DNA from: Mycoavidus cysteinexigens_B
Lineage (GTDB): Bacteria; Pseudomonadota; Gammaproteobacteria; Burkholderiales; Burkholderiaceae
Direction of reading: 5' to 3'
Assembly: GCA_031963465.1 (NCBI GenBank)
Contig: JASSUG010000002.1
Coordinates: forward strand, 372,001 to 436,000
DNA: 64,000 nucleotides
Part shown: one piece after another, positions 62,323 to 64,000 of the stretch
Layout: each line of letters opens with the position of its first letter
Position numbering within the stretch: position 1 is the stretch's first letter
Position numbers and translations under genes: made by a program
Notes under the pieces: generated by a model
What the model was told of the DNA's origin: nothing
What the model saw: only the letters and a program-made list of their open reading frames with translations
The model's database searches: none

Positions 62323-64000
62323 CCGTAGTTGCACTCTATGCAAGAGTTTCATCAGAGAAACAGGCTAAAGCTGATACGATTGCGAGTCAAATCGCAGCAT
62401 TGGAAGCTCATATTCACTCAGAAGGCTATGTGCTAGCTGATGCATTTAGATTTATTGATAATGGCTACAGTGGGTCGAATTTAAATCGTCCTGCTTTAGA
62501 GCAGTTACGTGATGAAGTCGCAGGAGGAGAAATTGATAAAATTTATCTTCATTCACCAGATCGTTTATCTCGTCGATATGCATATCAAATGATATTGCTT
62601 GAAGAATTTGAAAAAGGTGGAGCAGAAATTATATTTTTAAACTGCCAAATAACGGATAGTCCTGAATCGCATTTATTATTACAAATGCAAGGCATGATAG
62701 CTGAGTATGAAAGGGCAAAGATTATGGAACGACATCGTAGAGGGAAAATTCATGCGGCTAAAAAAGGCCATATAAATGTTTTGGGCGGTGCGCCTTATGG
62801 TTATCGATATATAGACAAATATACTGGTGCAGGACAAGCCCTTTATGAAATACATGAAGCGGAGTCTATTGTGGTGCAACGTATATTTTCTTGGATAGGA
62901 CAAGAGCGTCTCTCGATAGGAGAAGTATGTCGCAGACTTAAGGCAGAGAATACCTGTTCTCCCACAGGCAAGCTTTATTGGGATAGAAGCGTCATTTGGA
63001 CGCTACTAAAAAATCCAGCTTATAAAGGTCTGGCCGCATTTGGAAAAACTAAAACGACAGCTATGTTACCGAGAATCAGGCCACAAAAACATTCGTGTGA
63101 TCAGCCCAGAAGAAATTATTCTGTTTCTACAGTCGACAAAGAGAATTGGATTTATATTCCGGTTCCTGCATTAGTTAATGAGGCTTTGTTCGAAATCGCG
63201 CAAGAACAACTCAACGAAAATAAGAAATTAGCACGGACGAGACAACGAGGAGCTAGTTATTTACTTCAAGGGTTAGTGGTATGTCAGTGTTGCAAGTATG
63301 CTTATTATGGGAAACCCGTTCGAAACAAACGAGGAGAAAAAATTGATCATTATGCATATTATCGGTGCATTGGAACGGATGCATATCGTTTTGGTGGAAA
63401 TAGAATCTGCGATAATAAACAAATCCGAACTGACACTTTAGAAATGGCAGTATGGGAAGAAATCAAATATTTATTACAAAATCCAGATCGACTGGCGCAA
63501 GAATATCAACGTAGACTTGCAGAAATAGAAAATATACCTTTAGAGCAGAAAAGTATTACACTTGAAAAACAAATTTCTAAATTACAGCAAGGTATTTCAC
63601 GACTCATTGATGGATATACTCAAGGATATATCAATAAAGAAGAATTTGAACCTAGAATTAAAACCATGAAACAACACTTAAGTAATTATGAGGAGCAAAA
63701 ACAAAAAATATTTGATAAAAAACGAGTGAAGAATGAATTGACGTTGATTATGACTTGTTTAGAACAGTTTGCTTTGAGGGTACAATCCAAGCTTGAGCAC
63801 GCCGATTGGTCCGCCAAACGCGAGCTCATCAGGGCCTTAGTCAAGCGGATTGAGATTAACCAACAGGATGTGAATGTGGTCTTTCGCATATCACCTCCTG
63901 ACTTGCTGGACGTGCCACAAGGGGATGGTTACGAATGTTTGCAACATTGTGAGGGGCGTAAGCGGACCGCCTTGGGGCGTCCCCTGATGCCTTTGCTGGA
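62319..64000 (+). CDS. Large serine recombinase (partial, runs off the window)
   Basis: At least 560 residues from ATG 62319 with no stop before the edge. The resolvase domain has ALYARVSSEKQAK with the catalytic serine at 11 or 12, SPDRLSRR, and MIAEYERAKI. The recombinase domain follows with GGAPYGYRY and WTLLKNPAYKG, then a zinc-ribbon with CQCCKYAYYGK and later YYRC and CDNKQ, and a coiled coil. Such enzymes integrate and excise mobile DNA between att sites. The gene is AT-rich, and the last ~60 codons, from about 63770 on, look more GC-rich. The 12-bp repeat at 63933 is inside the frame. Confidence 0.9.
   Translation, partial: MTVVALYARVSSEKQAKADTIASQIAALEAHIHSEGYVLADAFRFIDNGYSGSNLNRPALEQLRDEVAGGEIDKIYLHSPDRLSRRYAYQMILLEEFEKGGAEIIFLNCQITDSPESHLLLQMQGMIAEYERAKIMERHRRGKIHAAKKGHINVLGGAPYGYRYIDKYTGAGQALYEIHEAESIVVQRIFSWIGQERLSIGEVCRRLKAENTCSPTGKLYWDRSVIWTLLKNPAYKGLAAFGKTKTTAMLPRIRPQKHSCDQPRRNYSVSTVDKENWIYIPVPALVNEALFEIAQEQLNENKKLARTRQRGASYLLQGLVVCQCCKYAYYGKPVRNKRGEKIDHYAYYRCIGTDAYRFGGNRICDNKQIRTDTLEMAVWEEIKYLLQNPDRLAQEYQRRLAEIENIPLEQKSITLEKQISKLQQGISRLIDGYTQGYINKEEFEPRIKTMKQHLSNYEEQKQKIFDKKRVKNELTLIMTCLEQFALRVQSKLEHADWSAKRELIRALVKRIEINQQDVNVVFRISPPDLLDVPQGDGYECLQHCEGRKRTALGRPLMPLL
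63933..63944 (+). repeat. 12-bp inverted repeat, right copy
   Basis: GAATGTTTGCAA, the inverted partner of 61972-61983. It lies in codons for Glu-Cys-Leu-Gln of the serine recombinase. Confidence 0.4.

Overview
The window reads as a chromosomal segment of a betaproteobacterium of the Burkholderiaceae. The evidence is the housekeeping gene content and order: a recA-recX-sucC-sucD-terC-pilin block, pgk-fba-purC-purE-purK, waaF next to a zf-CHCC protein, and the glycine cleavage genes. Base composition looks close to balanced rather than strongly GC-rich. Together with a large eukaryote-like NACHT/WD40 protein, an insecticidal Tc toxin locus and decayed mobile DNA, this suggests a host-associated member such as a Mycoavidus/Glomeribacter-like endosymbiont. 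That placement is inference from gene content, not a database result.

Layout. 1-5.97 kb: gcvP (5' part), gcvH, gcvT, a class I amidotransferase, a CPA2 antiporter and dsbB. 5.98-12.1 kb: tRNA-Thr(CGT) followed by a broken tyrosine-integrase remnant, then a 1712-residue NACHT NTPase with pentapeptide repeats and about 14 WD40 blades; this looks like a decayed tRNA-linked island. 12.1-17.3 kb: TDT transporter, elbB, DUF924, dacB and sua5. 17.3-20.65 kb: an alkylation-repair pair (Ada-AlkA fusion, ogt) and an Rpn-type nuclease preceded by a 76-bp three-way-junction palindrome, placed between sua5 and purK. 20.6-25.6 kb: purK, purE, purC, fba, pgk. 25.9-32.2 kb: a tiny ORF, zf-CHCC, waaF, an NTF2-like protein and a 1.45-kresidue SF1 helicase with a nuclease-like and zinc-binding tail.

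32.2-51.2 kb: a 19-kb Tc toxin island. All five genes are on the minus strand in the order tcaA-tcaB-tcaC-tccC2-tccC1, behind a good sigma-70 promoter. A 49-bp near-perfect direct repeat bounds the island. One copy lies across the 3' end of the helicase gene, the other across the 3' end of a type IV pilin gene. The two TccC genes share an almost identical 1.57-kb core but carry unrelated C-terminal effector domains, one of them an alpha/beta-hydrolase.

51.1-59.9 kb: pilin, terC, sucD, sucC, recX, recA (with an SOS box), cytochrome b561, purB and mnmA. 59.9-64 kb: a stand-alone AAA ATPase, the 3' remnant of a group II intron with its reverse transcriptase, and an AT-rich element carrying a small accessory ORF and a large serine recombinase that runs off the window.

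How the genes fit together. TcaA and TcaB together equal one TcA pore subunit, TcaC is the TcB cocoon, and the TccC proteins are alternative TcC subunits carrying the translocated toxins. The core metabolic genes are ordinary. The accessory content sits at three integration-prone spots: the tRNA-Thr, the helicase/pilin 3' junction and the group II intron.
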